From NCBI GenBank assembly GCA_021772845.1, contig JAJFLF010000221.1, positions 1 through 6,298 on the forward strand: a stretch of DNA of 6,298 nucleotides. The letters run 5' to 3'. This stretch comes from Mariprofundus sp. (lineage in GTDB: Bacteria > Pseudomonadota > Zetaproteobacteria > Mariprofundales > Mariprofundaceae). The first letter of the stretch is position 1. Each line of letters starts with the position of its first letter. The translations under genes were made by a program, and so were the position numbers. The notes under the pieces were generated by a model, which saw nothing but the letters and a program-made list of their open reading frames with translations, made no database searches and had not been told where the DNA came from. Below, piece after piece: positions 1-5,792 of the stretch.

Positions 1-37
1 CGCCCATGCGACCCAAACCAATCATTGCTAATTTCAT
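1..37 (-). CDS. gnd: 6-phosphogluconate dehydrogenase-like protein, N-terminal fragment (cut by window edge)
   Basis: Only the first 12 codons are in the window; they read MKLAMIGLGRMG. The GLGRMG stretch is the Gly-rich dinucleotide-binding loop at the very N-terminus of 6-phosphogluconate dehydrogenases and of the related 3-hydroxyisobutyrate dehydrogenase family. The wording MKLAMIGLGRMG is closest to the short (about 300-residue) 6-phosphogluconate dehydrogenases, which oxidise and decarboxylate 6-phosphogluconate to ribulose 5-phosphate in the cytosol. A purine-rich AAGGGA on the minus strand (about 45-50) sits at a usable distance before the ATG. The gene is divergent from the small plus-strand gene at 329, so the two share the region 38-328. 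The family call rests on 12 residues; another beta-hydroxyacid dehydrogenase is possible. Confidence 0.6.
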   Translation of the reverse strand, partial: MKLAMIGLGRMG

Positions 38-170
38 TTCGGATTCCCTTTTCCCTTATAGATCTCATTTCACAAGTATCTGTCTTAGCTAGCGCGCGCA
101 TCTTACTCCCTCTTGAGCAGAGAAACAGAGTTAAAATGTGGGGTGATTGTTCGATAGTATCTAGAGTTGT

Positions 171-187
171 TTTGCATCACTTTGCAT
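171..187. repeat. Two TTTGCAT copies spaced exactly 10 bp
   Basis: TTTGCAT occurs at 171-177 and again at 181-187, so both copies lie on the same face of the helix. They lie upstream of the candidate promoter at 231-260 and also upstream of the divergent dehydrogenase gene. Helically phased short repeats in a divergent intergenic region can be activator or repressor half-sites, but no known consensus is recognised here. Confidence 0.4.
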
Positions 188-207
188 GGCCTGCTCTATT
201 TTTAAAT

Positions 208-264
208 ATATAGCATGAACCGCGATGGTCTTGCACTGTCTGAATATGGTAAAATATGCTATAT
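208..264. repeat. 9-bp inverted repeat ATATAGCAT / ATGCTATAT with 39-base spacer
   Basis: The left arm ATATAGCAT lies at 208-216 and its exact reverse complement ATGCTATAT at 256-264. The spacer of 39 bases is too long for a compact hairpin but suits two protein-binding sites joined by a DNA loop, or chance in an AT-rich stretch. The right arm overlaps the candidate -10 box and the right arm of the tighter palindrome at 240-268. Confidence 0.4.
231..260 (+). promoter_or_regulatory. Candidate sigma-70 promoter for the small plus-strand gene
   Basis: TTGCAC (231-236) and TATGCT (255-260) are separated by 18 bases and could be -35 and -10 boxes; matches to consensus are moderate (about three and four of six). 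An AT-rich stretch at 200-212 lies upstream. Transcription would begin near 267, leaving a leader of about 60 bases before the GTG at 329 and excluding translation from the ATG at 215. Position and direction are inferred only from motif resemblance. Confidence 0.35.
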
Positions 265-268
265 TCAG
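240..268. promoter_or_regulatory. Operator-like perfect palindrome CTGAATAT-N13-ATATTCAG
   Basis: An 8-bp perfect inverted repeat has arms at 240-247 and 261-268 and a 13-base spacer. The arm centres are 21 bp apart, two helical turns, as expected for a dimeric repressor contacting one DNA face. The arms bracket the candidate -10 box (255-260), and the right arm would cover the start point, so bound protein should block transcription. It does not match a LexA, Fur or other consensus that I recognise. As RNA it could also form an 8-bp stem with a 13-base loop, but it would lie mostly upstream of the inferred transcript. Confidence 0.45.
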
Positions 269-315
269 TGTATGGGCCGCGATCATAAAGTTATTATCGA
301 TATGGATATCCTTAT

Positions 316-320
316 GGAGG
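316..320 (+). promoter_or_regulatory. Strong Shine-Dalgarno GGAGG deciding a GTG start
   Basis: GGAGG lies 8 bases before the GTG at 329. The in-frame ATGs upstream (215, 272, 302, 314) have no Shine-Dalgarno sequence at a proper distance, so this site favours the short gene model. An out-of-frame ATG at 327 also follows the site, and an in-frame TTG at 332 is another possible start. Confidence 0.55.
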
Positions 321-328
321 ATTCCAAT

Positions 329-454
329 GTGTTGGAAAAGTTTCACGAGTGCGCCAACCTGATGATTATCTCTTCCAACCGAGAGGAGGTAGAGCTTGGT
401 TATAATATGCTCGAAATTGTCGATGATTGTATGTCGGAATTGAAAAAACAGTAA
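329..454 (+). CDS. Small uncharacterised protein, 41 residues (GTG start)
   Basis: I do not recognise this protein. From the GTG at 329 it has 41 residues. It is acidic and probably mostly helical, with hydrophobic residues spaced as in an amphipathic helix, two cysteines (one near each end) and a basic-polar end, SELKKQ. It has no signal peptide or membrane segment. The start was chosen for the GGAGG at 316-320 with 8-base spacing; the same open frame reaches back to ATGs at 314, 302, 272 and 215, the longest giving 79 residues. The extra N-terminal part includes a strand-like KVIIDMDIL, so a 60-residue form from 272 cannot be excluded. A candidate promoter with a palindromic operator lies just upstream. 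The gene is divergent from the gnd-like gene and convergent with pepN, so it is probably transcribed alone. Confidence 0.5.
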   Translation: MLEKFHECANLMIISSNREEVELGYNMLEIVDDCMSELKKQ

Positions 455-463
455 TACGATGAT

Positions 464-479
464 TTGTGCTAAGGCACAA
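464..479. terminator. Short hairpin in the convergent gap, possible weak terminator
   Basis: TTGTGC (464-469) and GCACAA (474-479) can form a 6-bp stem with a TAAG tetraloop. It lies in the 61-base gap between the end of the small plus-strand gene and the end of pepN, where transcripts from both sides must stop. Neither direction has an immediate T-run; reading from pepN, the six-T stretch comes only after more than ten further bases. It is therefore a poor intrinsic terminator at best. Confidence 0.3.
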
Positions 480-515
480 GCGACTTCTGAAATCCTGAGA
501 GGGTTATGTTATGGC

Positions 516-3164
516 TTAGTTCAGGCTTTTGCTGACGATTTCAAACACATCACCAGATAGACCTTCACTATCAGCAATACGTTGAAGCTGGGTTCGCATC
601 AAAGCACTGCGTGTAGATTCCAATCGTTTCCAAGGCATCAGAGCACGCACCATGCGTGAGGCAACTTGCGGATTGAGTTTGTCGAGTGCCAAGACCTGAT
701 CAGCAACGAATGCATAACCACTGCCATCCTCTGTATGGAAGATAGCCGGGTTGCGCATAGCGAAGCTGCCGATTAGGGAGCGTACTTTGTTTGGATTATG
801 CAGGTCGAATTTATCATGGCCCATGAGTGTTTTTATCTGCTCTAATGTATCGGGAAGAGATGAAGAGGCCTGAACAGCAAACCATTTATCCATGACGTTG
901 GCATCATCAGACCAGCGCATTTCAAATGCTTCCAATGCAGCGCTTCTCTCAGGGCAATCGCAATCGGCCAGAGCAGATAGGGCGGCATATTGGTCGGTCA
1001 TGTTTTTTGCTTCGTTAAACTGCTTATAGGTGAGCTGAATTGTGGTTTCGTCATTCAATGTGCTTAAGTACGACAGGCATACATTTTTAAGCTTGCGATG
1101 CTGCATGGCCTCATCATCAAGTCCAGCGGAGCCACCAGAGAGTGTTTGGTAACAGGACTCAAAATCCGTTTTTAGCTCTGTCGCAATGTGGTGTCGCAGC
1201 TGTTCACGCACGGCATGAATACGTCCCGGATCAGCTGGTGTCGTGGCTTCAGCAATATCAGATTCTGAAGGTAGCATCAGTGCTTCGGCTTTAAGTGCTG
1301 CATCAAGCTGTTCATCGTGTAGTAGATGACGGAAGGCGGCCGTGATGCGATGATCAGGCGATGTACCTTCTTTCAGCATACTTTGCATACTTTGCATACT
1401 TTGCATGCTTGTCATCGCCAATCGTTGTGCAGCGGCCCAGCGGTTGAATGCATCGTTATCGTGCTGCATCAAAAAGGCATCGTCATCGGCACTGTATGGG
1501 TAATCAAGCTCAACTGGTGCTGAGAAACCACGTAGCAGGGATGGTAGTGGTTGTTCAGCGACATCAACAAATGTGAAGGATTGCTCAGCTTCAGTGATGA
1601 TGAGTGTACGTTCAGTTTTTTGTACTTCTTCTTCTCCAGCCATGTGTAAGAGCTGCTCTGAACCATCGGGCAGCAGTAGTGCCAGGGTTAATGGAATCAA
1701 ATAGGGCTGTTTGTCGTTTTGGTCAGGGCTATCAGCACAGCTTTGTGAGCAGTGCAGGGTGCAGCTCTGTGCCGCTGCATCATAAGTCATACGAATGGAT
1801 AGTTTCGGTGTGCCCGCCTGGTCATACCAGGGCTGCATCTGTGCAAGATCAGCCGTAGTAGAATCAGCATTGGCATCGCGCATGGCAGAAAGAAAATCTT
1901 CGGTGGTGACAGCTTGACCATCGTGGCGTTTAAAATAGAGGTCCATGCCACGTCTGAAACCATCGACACCTAGCAGGCTCTGATAGAGGCGTACAACTTC
2001 CGCACCTTTTTCATAGACGGTGACAGTATAGAAATTATTGATCTCCATATATGAAGCCGGGCGAATCGGGTGTGCCATGGGGCTGGCATCTTCAGCAAAT
2101 TGATGGGTGCGTAACAGGCGTACATCTTCAATGCGTTTGGCAGCTCGTGAGTGGATATCGGCAGTGAACTCCTGATCGCGGAACACGGTCAGACCCTCTT
2201 TCAGGCTGAGCTGAAACCAATCACGGCAGGTGACGCGGTTACCCGTCCAGTTATGAAAATATTCATGACCAATCACCGCTTCAATGGCGATATAATCACT
2301 ATCGGTAGCTGATTCAGGGCTGGCAAAAACAAGGCGTGAATTGAAAACGTTCAGCCCCTTATTTTCCATGGCTCCCATATTAAAATCATCGACGGCAACA
2401 ATCATGAACAGATCAAGATCATATTCGAGGCCGAACCTCTCTTCATCCCAGCCCATTGCACGCTTTAATGATTCCATGGCGTGGCCACATTGATGGATGT
2501 GATGTTCTTCGGTGAAAATACGCAGGGTGATTTCACGACCAGAGGCAGTGGTGAAAGAGTCTTCGAAACAGGAGAGATCACCTGCAACCAGCGCAAACAG
2601 ATAACAGGGTTTGGCAAACGGATCATGCCACTCAGCCCAGTGCATACCATCTTCCATCTCACCTTGGGCGACGGGGTTTCCATTGGATAGCAGTACGAGA
2701 TTATTCGTTTTATCAGCCAGAATGCGTACTGAGAAAGGAGCCATCACATCTGGCCGATCCTGATAGTAGCTGATACGACGAAAGCCCTGCGCTTCACATT
2801 GCGTGCAGTAGTTGCCGGCTGAACGGTAGAGGCCTTCGAGCGCTGTATTGCCTTGTGGGTTGATGCGGGTGGTGATTTCCAGCTCAAATATATCCGGGGC
2901 ATTGGCAATGTTCAAACCCTGTGCATGCAACTGATAGCGGTCCGGTGAAAGTGTTAGCCCATCGAGTTTAATCGATAGCAGCTCCAGATCATGGCCATCG
3001 AGCTTTAACTCGGTTGCAGTCGTAGTTTCAGAATTGCGACGATATTGAACTGTGGAGACCACTTCGGTGCTGGTCGGCTGCAGTGTGAATGTAAGTGATA
3101 CATGATCCACCAAAAAGGATGGAGCAAGATAATCTTTAAGATAAATGGTTTGCGCTTGAGTCAT
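516..3164 (-). CDS. pepN: Aminopeptidase N (M1 family zinc metallopeptidase)
   Basis: A cytosolic zinc enzyme that removes N-terminal residues from peptides in the last steps of protein turnover. At 882 residues it is close to the 870 of E. coli PepN. All key residues are seen: the GAMEN exopeptidase motif at 264-268; HEYFH at 300-304 with the third zinc ligand Glu323, giving the HExxH-(18)-E pattern and catalytic Glu301; Tyr384 in YEKGAEV for transition-state stabilisation; and QCE at 122-124, where E. coli PepN uses Glu121 to bind the free amino group. E. coli numbering is offset by a constant three here. An N-terminal beta domain precedes the catalytic domain, and a helical C-terminal domain follows. 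The ATG has AAGGA (3171-3175) six bases upstream. Residues 585-596 are an unusual TSM-(QSM)3 run encoded by a 9-bp tandem repeat, lying after the conserved NRWAAAQRLA stretch. It is last in the minus-strand gene run, 49 bases after the hotdog gene, with a possible promoter of its own. Confidence 0.97.
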   Translation of the reverse strand: MTQAQTIYLKDYLAPSFLVDHVSLTFTLQPTSTEVVSTVQYRRNSETTTATELKLDGHDLELLSIKLDGLTLSPDRYQLHAQGLNIANAPDIFELEITTRINPQGNTALEGLYRSAGNYCTQCEAQGFRRISYYQDRPDVMAPFSVRILADKTNNLVLLSNGNPVAQGEMEDGMHWAEWHDPFAKPCYLFALVAGDLSCFEDSFTTASGREITLRIFTEEHHIHQCGHAMESLKRAMGWDEERFGLEYDLDLFMIVAVDDFNMGAMENKGLNVFNSRLVFASPESATDSDYIAIEAVIGHEYFHNWTGNRVTCRDWFQLSLKEGLTVFRDQEFTADIHSRAAKRIEDVRLLRTHQFAEDASPMAHPIRPASYMEINNFYTVTVYEKGAEVVRLYQSLLGVDGFRRGMDLYFKRHDGQAVTTEDFLSAMRDANADSTTADLAQMQPWYDQAGTPKLSIRMTYDAAAQSCTLHCSQSCADSPDQNDKQPYLIPLTLALLLPDGSEQLLHMAGEEEVQKTERTLIITEAEQSFTFVDVAEQPLPSLLRGFSAPVELDYPYSADDDAFLMQHDNDAFNRWAAAQRLAMTSMQSMQSMQSMLKEGTSPDHRITAAFRHLLHDEQLDAALKAEALMLPSESDIAEATTPADPGRIHAVREQLRHHIATELKTDFESCYQTLSGGSAGLDDEAMQHRKLKNVCLSYLSTLNDETTIQLTYKQFNEAKNMTDQYAALSALADCDCPERSAALEAFEMRWSDDANVMDKWFAVQASSSLPDTLEQIKTLMGHDKFDLHNPNKVRSLIGSFAMRNPAIFHTEDGSGYAFVADQVLALDKLNPQVASRMVRALMPWKRLESTRSALMRTQLQRIADSEGLSGDVFEIVSKSLN
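1377..1412 (-). repeat. In-frame 9-bp tandem repeat inside pepN (CATACTTTG x3 plus a degenerate copy)
   Basis: Three perfect copies of CATACTTTG occupy 1377-1385, 1386-1394 and 1395-1403, followed by a diverged copy CATGCTTGT at 1404-1412. On the coding strand each perfect copy encodes Gln-Ser-Met, giving residues 588-596, and the diverged copy encodes Thr-Ser-Met (585-587). Because the unit is a multiple of three, slipped-strand gain or loss would change length without breaking the frame. AGCAT (1375-1379) and ATGCT (1405-1409) form a small inverted repeat around it. Confidence 0.85.
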
Positions 3165-3200
3165 GATGGTTCCTTAGGGATAAGCTGTGATCGTTTGAGT

Positions 3201-3206
3201 ACTATA
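3201..3206 (-). promoter_or_regulatory. Possible -10 box of an internal promoter for pepN
   Basis: On the minus strand this reads TATAGT, five of six matches to TATAAT. It lies in the 49-base gap before pepN and would start a transcript roughly 30 bases ahead of its ATG. A TG lies two bases upstream of the hexamer, close to but not exactly the extended -10 spacing. No good -35 box is seen 16-18 bases further upstream, so the call is weak. Confidence 0.28.
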
Positions 3207-3213
3207 GGCATGA

Positions 3214-3633
3214 TTATTTGGGGACCTGTAACCACCAGTCAATTTCAGCTGTGGCAATGATTTTATCTTCACACATGACATGAACGGGGATCTTGAAGAT
3301 GGTTCGGCTACGTCGGTTCAAGGTGTCGATGCATGTTTGCAAAGCGGCCGGGTCTACAATCGCTTTTGCGCTGCACTCTTGCATGGCAGGGCGTTTGTAT
3401 TGAATTGATGCTTTTCTAACCAGCACTGTAGATTCTGGAAAAAGAGGTAATAGGTTCAGGATCAAGTAGTGGCCACTGGCTCCCTCTGCTAAAGCATGGA
3501 TAACAGATGCATGCAGGCTACCGACATGATTGAGCAGACATTGCTGTTGCCTAAGAAACACTTCATCGCCATCCCCATTTTTGTCGATTTGCAGATCAAT
3601 ATGCAGATTAAATGGAAGGTCGGTGATCTGCAT
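3214..3633 (-). CDS. Hotdog-fold thioesterase-like protein (PaaI / DUF4442 type), 139 residues
   Basis: This is probably a small cytosolic hotdog-fold protein, a fold whose members mostly hydrolyse acyl-CoA or acyl-ACP thioesters. The main evidence is NHVGSLHASVIHALAEGASG at 35-54. It has the layout of the hotdog central helix (Asn-x-x-Gly, a His, then LAE.ASG), with Glu50 where many PaaI-type enzymes keep an acidic catalytic residue. The second half has alternating hydrophobic strands (VRKASIQYKRPA at 72-83, RTIFKIPVHVM at 110-120, IIATAEIDWWLQV at 125-137), as expected for the sheet. Length is normal for a single hotdog domain. Its substrate cannot be told. The ATG lies 2 bases after the fmt stop (TAATCATG) and has no clear Shine-Dalgarno sequence, so translation is probably coupled to fmt. 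The place after fmt is often held by rsmB in other proteobacteria; that gene is not here. Confidence 0.62.
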   Translation of the reverse strand: MQITDLPFNLHIDLQIDKNGDGDEVFLRQQQCLLNHVGSLHASVIHALAEGASGHYLILNLLPLFPESTVLVRKASIQYKRPAMQECSAKAIVDPAALQTCIDTLNRRSRTIFKIPVHVMCEDKIIATAEIDWWLQVPK

Positions 3634-3635
3634 GA

Positions 3636-4568
3636 TTAAGCTAACACAGCGCCGGCTTTGAGCTGTGCCCCTCTGAGAAAATCCGTAACCTGCATGGCTT
3701 TCTTTCCTTCGGGTTGTAGTTCTGTGATGCGATACACCGTGCCTTCCGCACAGGCTATATCCAGCCCCTCTGTATTACCCAGTACAGAACCTATTGGAGA
3801 GCTGTGCGTGCTGGACAGGCTTTCACCAGCAATCAGTTTTAACCATTTACCTCTGTATTGGCAGCGCACACCGGGGCGTGGTGAAAAGCAGCGTACCAGT
3901 CGATCTGTTTCAGATGCGCTTTTCGACCAATCGATAATACGTTCGTCATTGGTGATCTTTTTTGCGTAGGTGATGCCATCTTCAATCTGAGTTTGTGGCT
4001 GTAGACCTGCTGCAACCTTTGGCAATGTTTCGATCAGCAGTTCAGCCCCCAGCGGAGAGAGTTTGAACCACAGTTCTGAACCCGTCGTTTGATCTGTGAT
4101 AGGCAGGGTTAGGAAGCTGTAGATACCACCGGTATCGAGACCCTCTTCCATTTGCATGATGCAAACCCCTGTTTCAGCATCCCCTGCCAATAGAGAGCGT
4201 TCGATAGGAGCTGCTCCGCGCCAGCGTGGCAATAGAGAAGCATGCACATTTAGTGGACTAATAGAGGGGGCATCCAGCCAGCTTTTGGGGAGAATCATGC
4301 CAAAGGCCACAACCACCAGAATATCAGCTTTCTTGGCCTGCAACCATGCCAGGGCTTCATCATTATCACGCAATTTTTCAGGCGTGATAACATCAATGCC
4401 GGCATTGAGTGCGGCTTGTTTTACCGCTGAAGGTGTGAGTTTCATGCCGCGTCCGGATTTACGATCGGGTTGCGAAACCACACCGACCACATCAATACCA
4501 TCAGCTTTAAGCAAAGCGGTCAGGCAGGGGACAGAAAAACCGGGTGTACCGGCAAATACTACGCGCAT
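3636..4568 (-). CDS. fmt: Methionyl-tRNA formyltransferase
   Basis: Transfers a formyl group from 10-formyltetrahydrofolate to the methionine on initiator tRNA, producing the fMet-tRNA used to start translation in the cytosol. It has 310 residues, against about 315 in E. coli. The N-terminal Rossmann-like catalytic domain opens with FAGTPGFSVP (5-14). Catalytic Asn107 and His109 lie in LNVHASLLPRWRGAAPI, whose SLLPRWRGAAPI part (111-122) is the formyltransferase signature, and catalytic Asp145 lies in EEGLDTGGIY. A linker with YAKKITNDERIIDWS (201-215) leads to the C-terminal OB-like tRNA-binding domain, ending with the LQPEGKKAMQVTDFLRG stretch (284-300). The ATG is preceded by GGAG (4574-4577) five bases upstream. 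It follows def by 56 bases, the classic def-fmt pairing, and no promoter is evident in that gap. Confidence 0.97.
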   Translation of the reverse strand: MRVVFAGTPGFSVPCLTALLKADGIDVVGVVSQPDRKSGRGMKLTPSAVKQAALNAGIDVITPEKLRDNDEALAWLQAKKADILVVVAFGMILPKSWLDAPSISPLNVHASLLPRWRGAAPIERSLLAGDAETGVCIMQMEEGLDTGGIYSFLTLPITDQTTGSELWFKLSPLGAELLIETLPKVAAGLQPQTQIEDGITYAKKITNDERIIDWSKSASETDRLVRCFSPRPGVRCQYRGKWLKLIAGESLSSTHSSPIGSVLGNTEGLDIACAEGTVYRITELQPEGKKAMQVTDFLRGAQLKAGAVLA

Positions 4569-4624
4569 ATTATCTCCATGGTTTGTCGATCAGATGGGTG
4601 GTTTTGCCGCAAAGTTTGAGTCGT

Positions 4625-5167
4625 TTATTCTTTAAACAATTTTTTCATTCTTTTTGTGATCATTTTGCGTTTGAGCGGGGAGATGTGGTCGATGAACAAT
4701 TTTCCGATCAGGTGATCGAATTCGTGCTGTAGGGCAACAGCCTGAAAGTCTTCAAAGTCCTGTTCGTGCGCTTTTCCATCGATGTCGAACCAGCGCAGGC
4801 GTACTGCGGCCGGACGTGTAACATCGGCATAGGTTTCAGGGATGGATAAACAGCCCTCTTCCCACGTTGCCGACTCATCACTAAACCAGATGAATTCCGG
4901 ATTGATCCAGACCTTCAGTTCGCGCCGGCCACCTGGTTTGTCTTCATCATGACGCACTTCTTCACTGCGCCAAAGTGTATCAGTGACAGCAATTTGTAAT
5001 GATACGCCGATCTGCGGAGCTGCCAGGCCAACGCCCGGTGCATCGTACATAGTCTCGGCCATATCTCCGATGATGCTTTTAACCGCATCACTGAGAGGGA
5101 ACGATACCGGTTTAGCGATCTCGCGCAGACGATCATCCGGATGAATGAGGATCTCTTGAATAGCCAT
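4625..5167 (-). CDS. def: Peptide deformylase
   Basis: Removes the formyl group from the N-terminal methionine of nascent proteins at the ribosome exit, the reverse step to Fmt and a precondition for methionine removal. All three family motifs are present: GVGLAAPQ at 45-52, EGCLS at 104-108 with metal ligand Cys106, and HEFDH at 148-152 with metal ligands His148 and His152 and catalytic Glu149. At 180 residues it is slightly longer than E. coli Def (169). The extra length is mainly a charged insert at about 67-82 between the first and second motifs, which with the EEGCLSIPETYADVTRP region recalls alphaproteobacterial deformylases (from memory, not a search). The ATG shares one base with the stop of the tautomerase gene (TAATG). 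No good Shine-Dalgarno sequence is seen (only GGTGG well upstream), so translation is probably coupled. Confidence 0.97.
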   Translation of the reverse strand: MAIQEILIHPDDRLREIAKPVSFPLSDAVKSIIGDMAETMYDAPGVGLAAPQIGVSLQIAVTDTLWRSEEVRHDEDKPGGRRELKVWINPEFIWFSDESATWEEGCLSIPETYADVTRPAAVRLRWFDIDGKAHEQDFEDFQAVALQHEFDHLIGKLFIDHISPLKRKMITKRMKKLFKE

Positions 5168-5505
5168 TAAAATGTACCACCATTGAAACCAAACATGGCG
5201 CGTTCAGGTGCTGCAAATTCAATGTAAATGCGAGAGCTATCAATACCCAGTTCATTCTGAATCAGGCTACATAATCTGGCCGATAGATCTGGCGTTTGCA
5301 TGGTGCTCAGACCGAGACTTTTGAGCTCTATAAAAGCCAGTGGCGCATCAGAGCCGGCAAACAACATGCTCCTGTTACCGGAGAGTTCGACCATGACATA
5401 GGATTCCGGTTTAGCCAGAATATCCGCTACTTCTGCTGAACAGCGGCGTAAAAAAGCAGCGTGATCAGCGACTTCAATATTCGTATGTACCAACAAACAT
5501 GGCAT
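5167..5505 (-). CDS. MIF-family tautomerase-like protein
   Basis: A 112-residue member of the macrophage migration inhibitory factor / phenylpyruvate tautomerase family, trimeric proteins of the tautomerase superfamily. It starts Met-Pro, so methionine removal exposes the catalytic proline (Pro2 as encoded). Lys32 in KPESYVMVEL matches the active-site lysine of the KPPQYI region of mammalian MIF. The mid-region PLAFIELKSLG and the end GFNGGTF match PCALCSLHSIG and GWNNSTF of human MIF. The CxxC of human MIF is replaced (FIEL), so the thiol-oxidoreductase activity is not expected. The natural substrate in bacteria is unknown; keto-enol tautomerisation is the family activity. AAGGA (5515-5519) lies nine bases before the ATG. 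Both ends overlap neighbours by one base (TAATG upstream with the membrane-protein gene and downstream with def), so it belongs firmly to this transcription unit. Confidence 0.85.
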   Translation of the reverse strand: MPCLLVHTNIEVADHAAFLRRCSAEVADILAKPESYVMVELSGNRSMLFAGSDAPLAFIELKSLGLSTMQTPDLSARLCSLIQNELGIDSSRIYIEFAAPERAMFGFNGGTF

Positions 5506-5792
5506 TAGTTTGAATCCTTGCTGCTGGTTTTTTCACTACTGTTTGTTTCATTACAGATCGTTTCATTTGTAGTGTTTGCATCATCAACTGATTCTGTTGC
5601 TGGTTTTGTTGCATCAGCTTCAGTTGCTGCCGCTTCTGCTTGTTGTTGGGCATAGAGTTTGAGATTGCGCTTGGCCTGCTCTTCACGCATCGCATTTTTT
5701 TTCACACGCATATCTTTGGTGGCATAGAAACCCGCCCACCATAACAGCACAAACACAACAGCTAAAATTAACCAGAATAAAATTCCACTCAT
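5505..5792 (-). CDS. Small single-pass membrane protein linked to the rnf operon, 95 residues, function unknown
   Basis: I do not recognise a family. Residues 4-22 form one strongly hydrophobic, Trp- and Phe-rich membrane segment. It is followed by a basic stretch (KDMRVKKNAMREEQAKRNLK, about 26-45) that should face the cytoplasm by the positive-inside rule. The rest (about 47-95) is a Gln/Ala/Glu then Thr/Asn/Ser/Glu-rich low-complexity tail, probably disordered, with one Cys. Residues 30-55 could make a short charged helix or coiled coil. GGAG (5801-5804) precedes the ATG by eight bases. The start overlaps the rnfE stop (ATGA) and the stop overlaps the tautomerase start (TAATG), so it is co-transcribed with both. 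Its place suggests an accessory part of the Rnf complex, but only the position supports that. Confidence 0.72.
   Translation of the reverse strand: MSGILFWLILAVVFVLLWWAGFYATKDMRVKKNAMREEQAKRNLKLYAQQQAEAAATEADATKPATESVDDANTTNETICNETNSSEKTSSKDSN

Noticed and set aside
92..101. Alternating GCGCGCGCAT tract as possible Z-DNA
   Set aside because: Ten bases is too short to be meaningful and nothing else nearby supports a function.
38..170. Promoter for the gnd-like gene on the minus strand
   Set aside because: TATAAG and TACTAT on the minus strand resemble -10 boxes, but neither has a fitting -35 box at 16-18 bases, so no call was made.
215..328. ATG-started extension of the small plus-strand gene to 79 residues
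   Set aside because: No Shine-Dalgarno sequence precedes the ATGs at 215, 272, 302 or 314, and the candidate promoter would start transcription after 215. It is kept only as an alternative.
1377..1412. Short regular repeats as a CRISPR array or intergenic satellite
   Set aside because: The unit is only 9 bp, there are no spacers, and it lies in frame within pepN, so it is a coding microsatellite.
4156..4635. Plus-strand open frame of 159 codons opposite fmt
   Set aside because: It is antisense to the fully conserved catalytic region of fmt, has no recognisable motif, and is a shadow of fmt codon use.
5474..5695. Gln-rich reading frame of 73 codons on the minus strand
   Set aside because: It overlaps the membrane-protein gene in another frame. 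Its Gln-richness is a by-product of the Ala/Thr/Asn-rich tail coded there, and it has no ribosome site.
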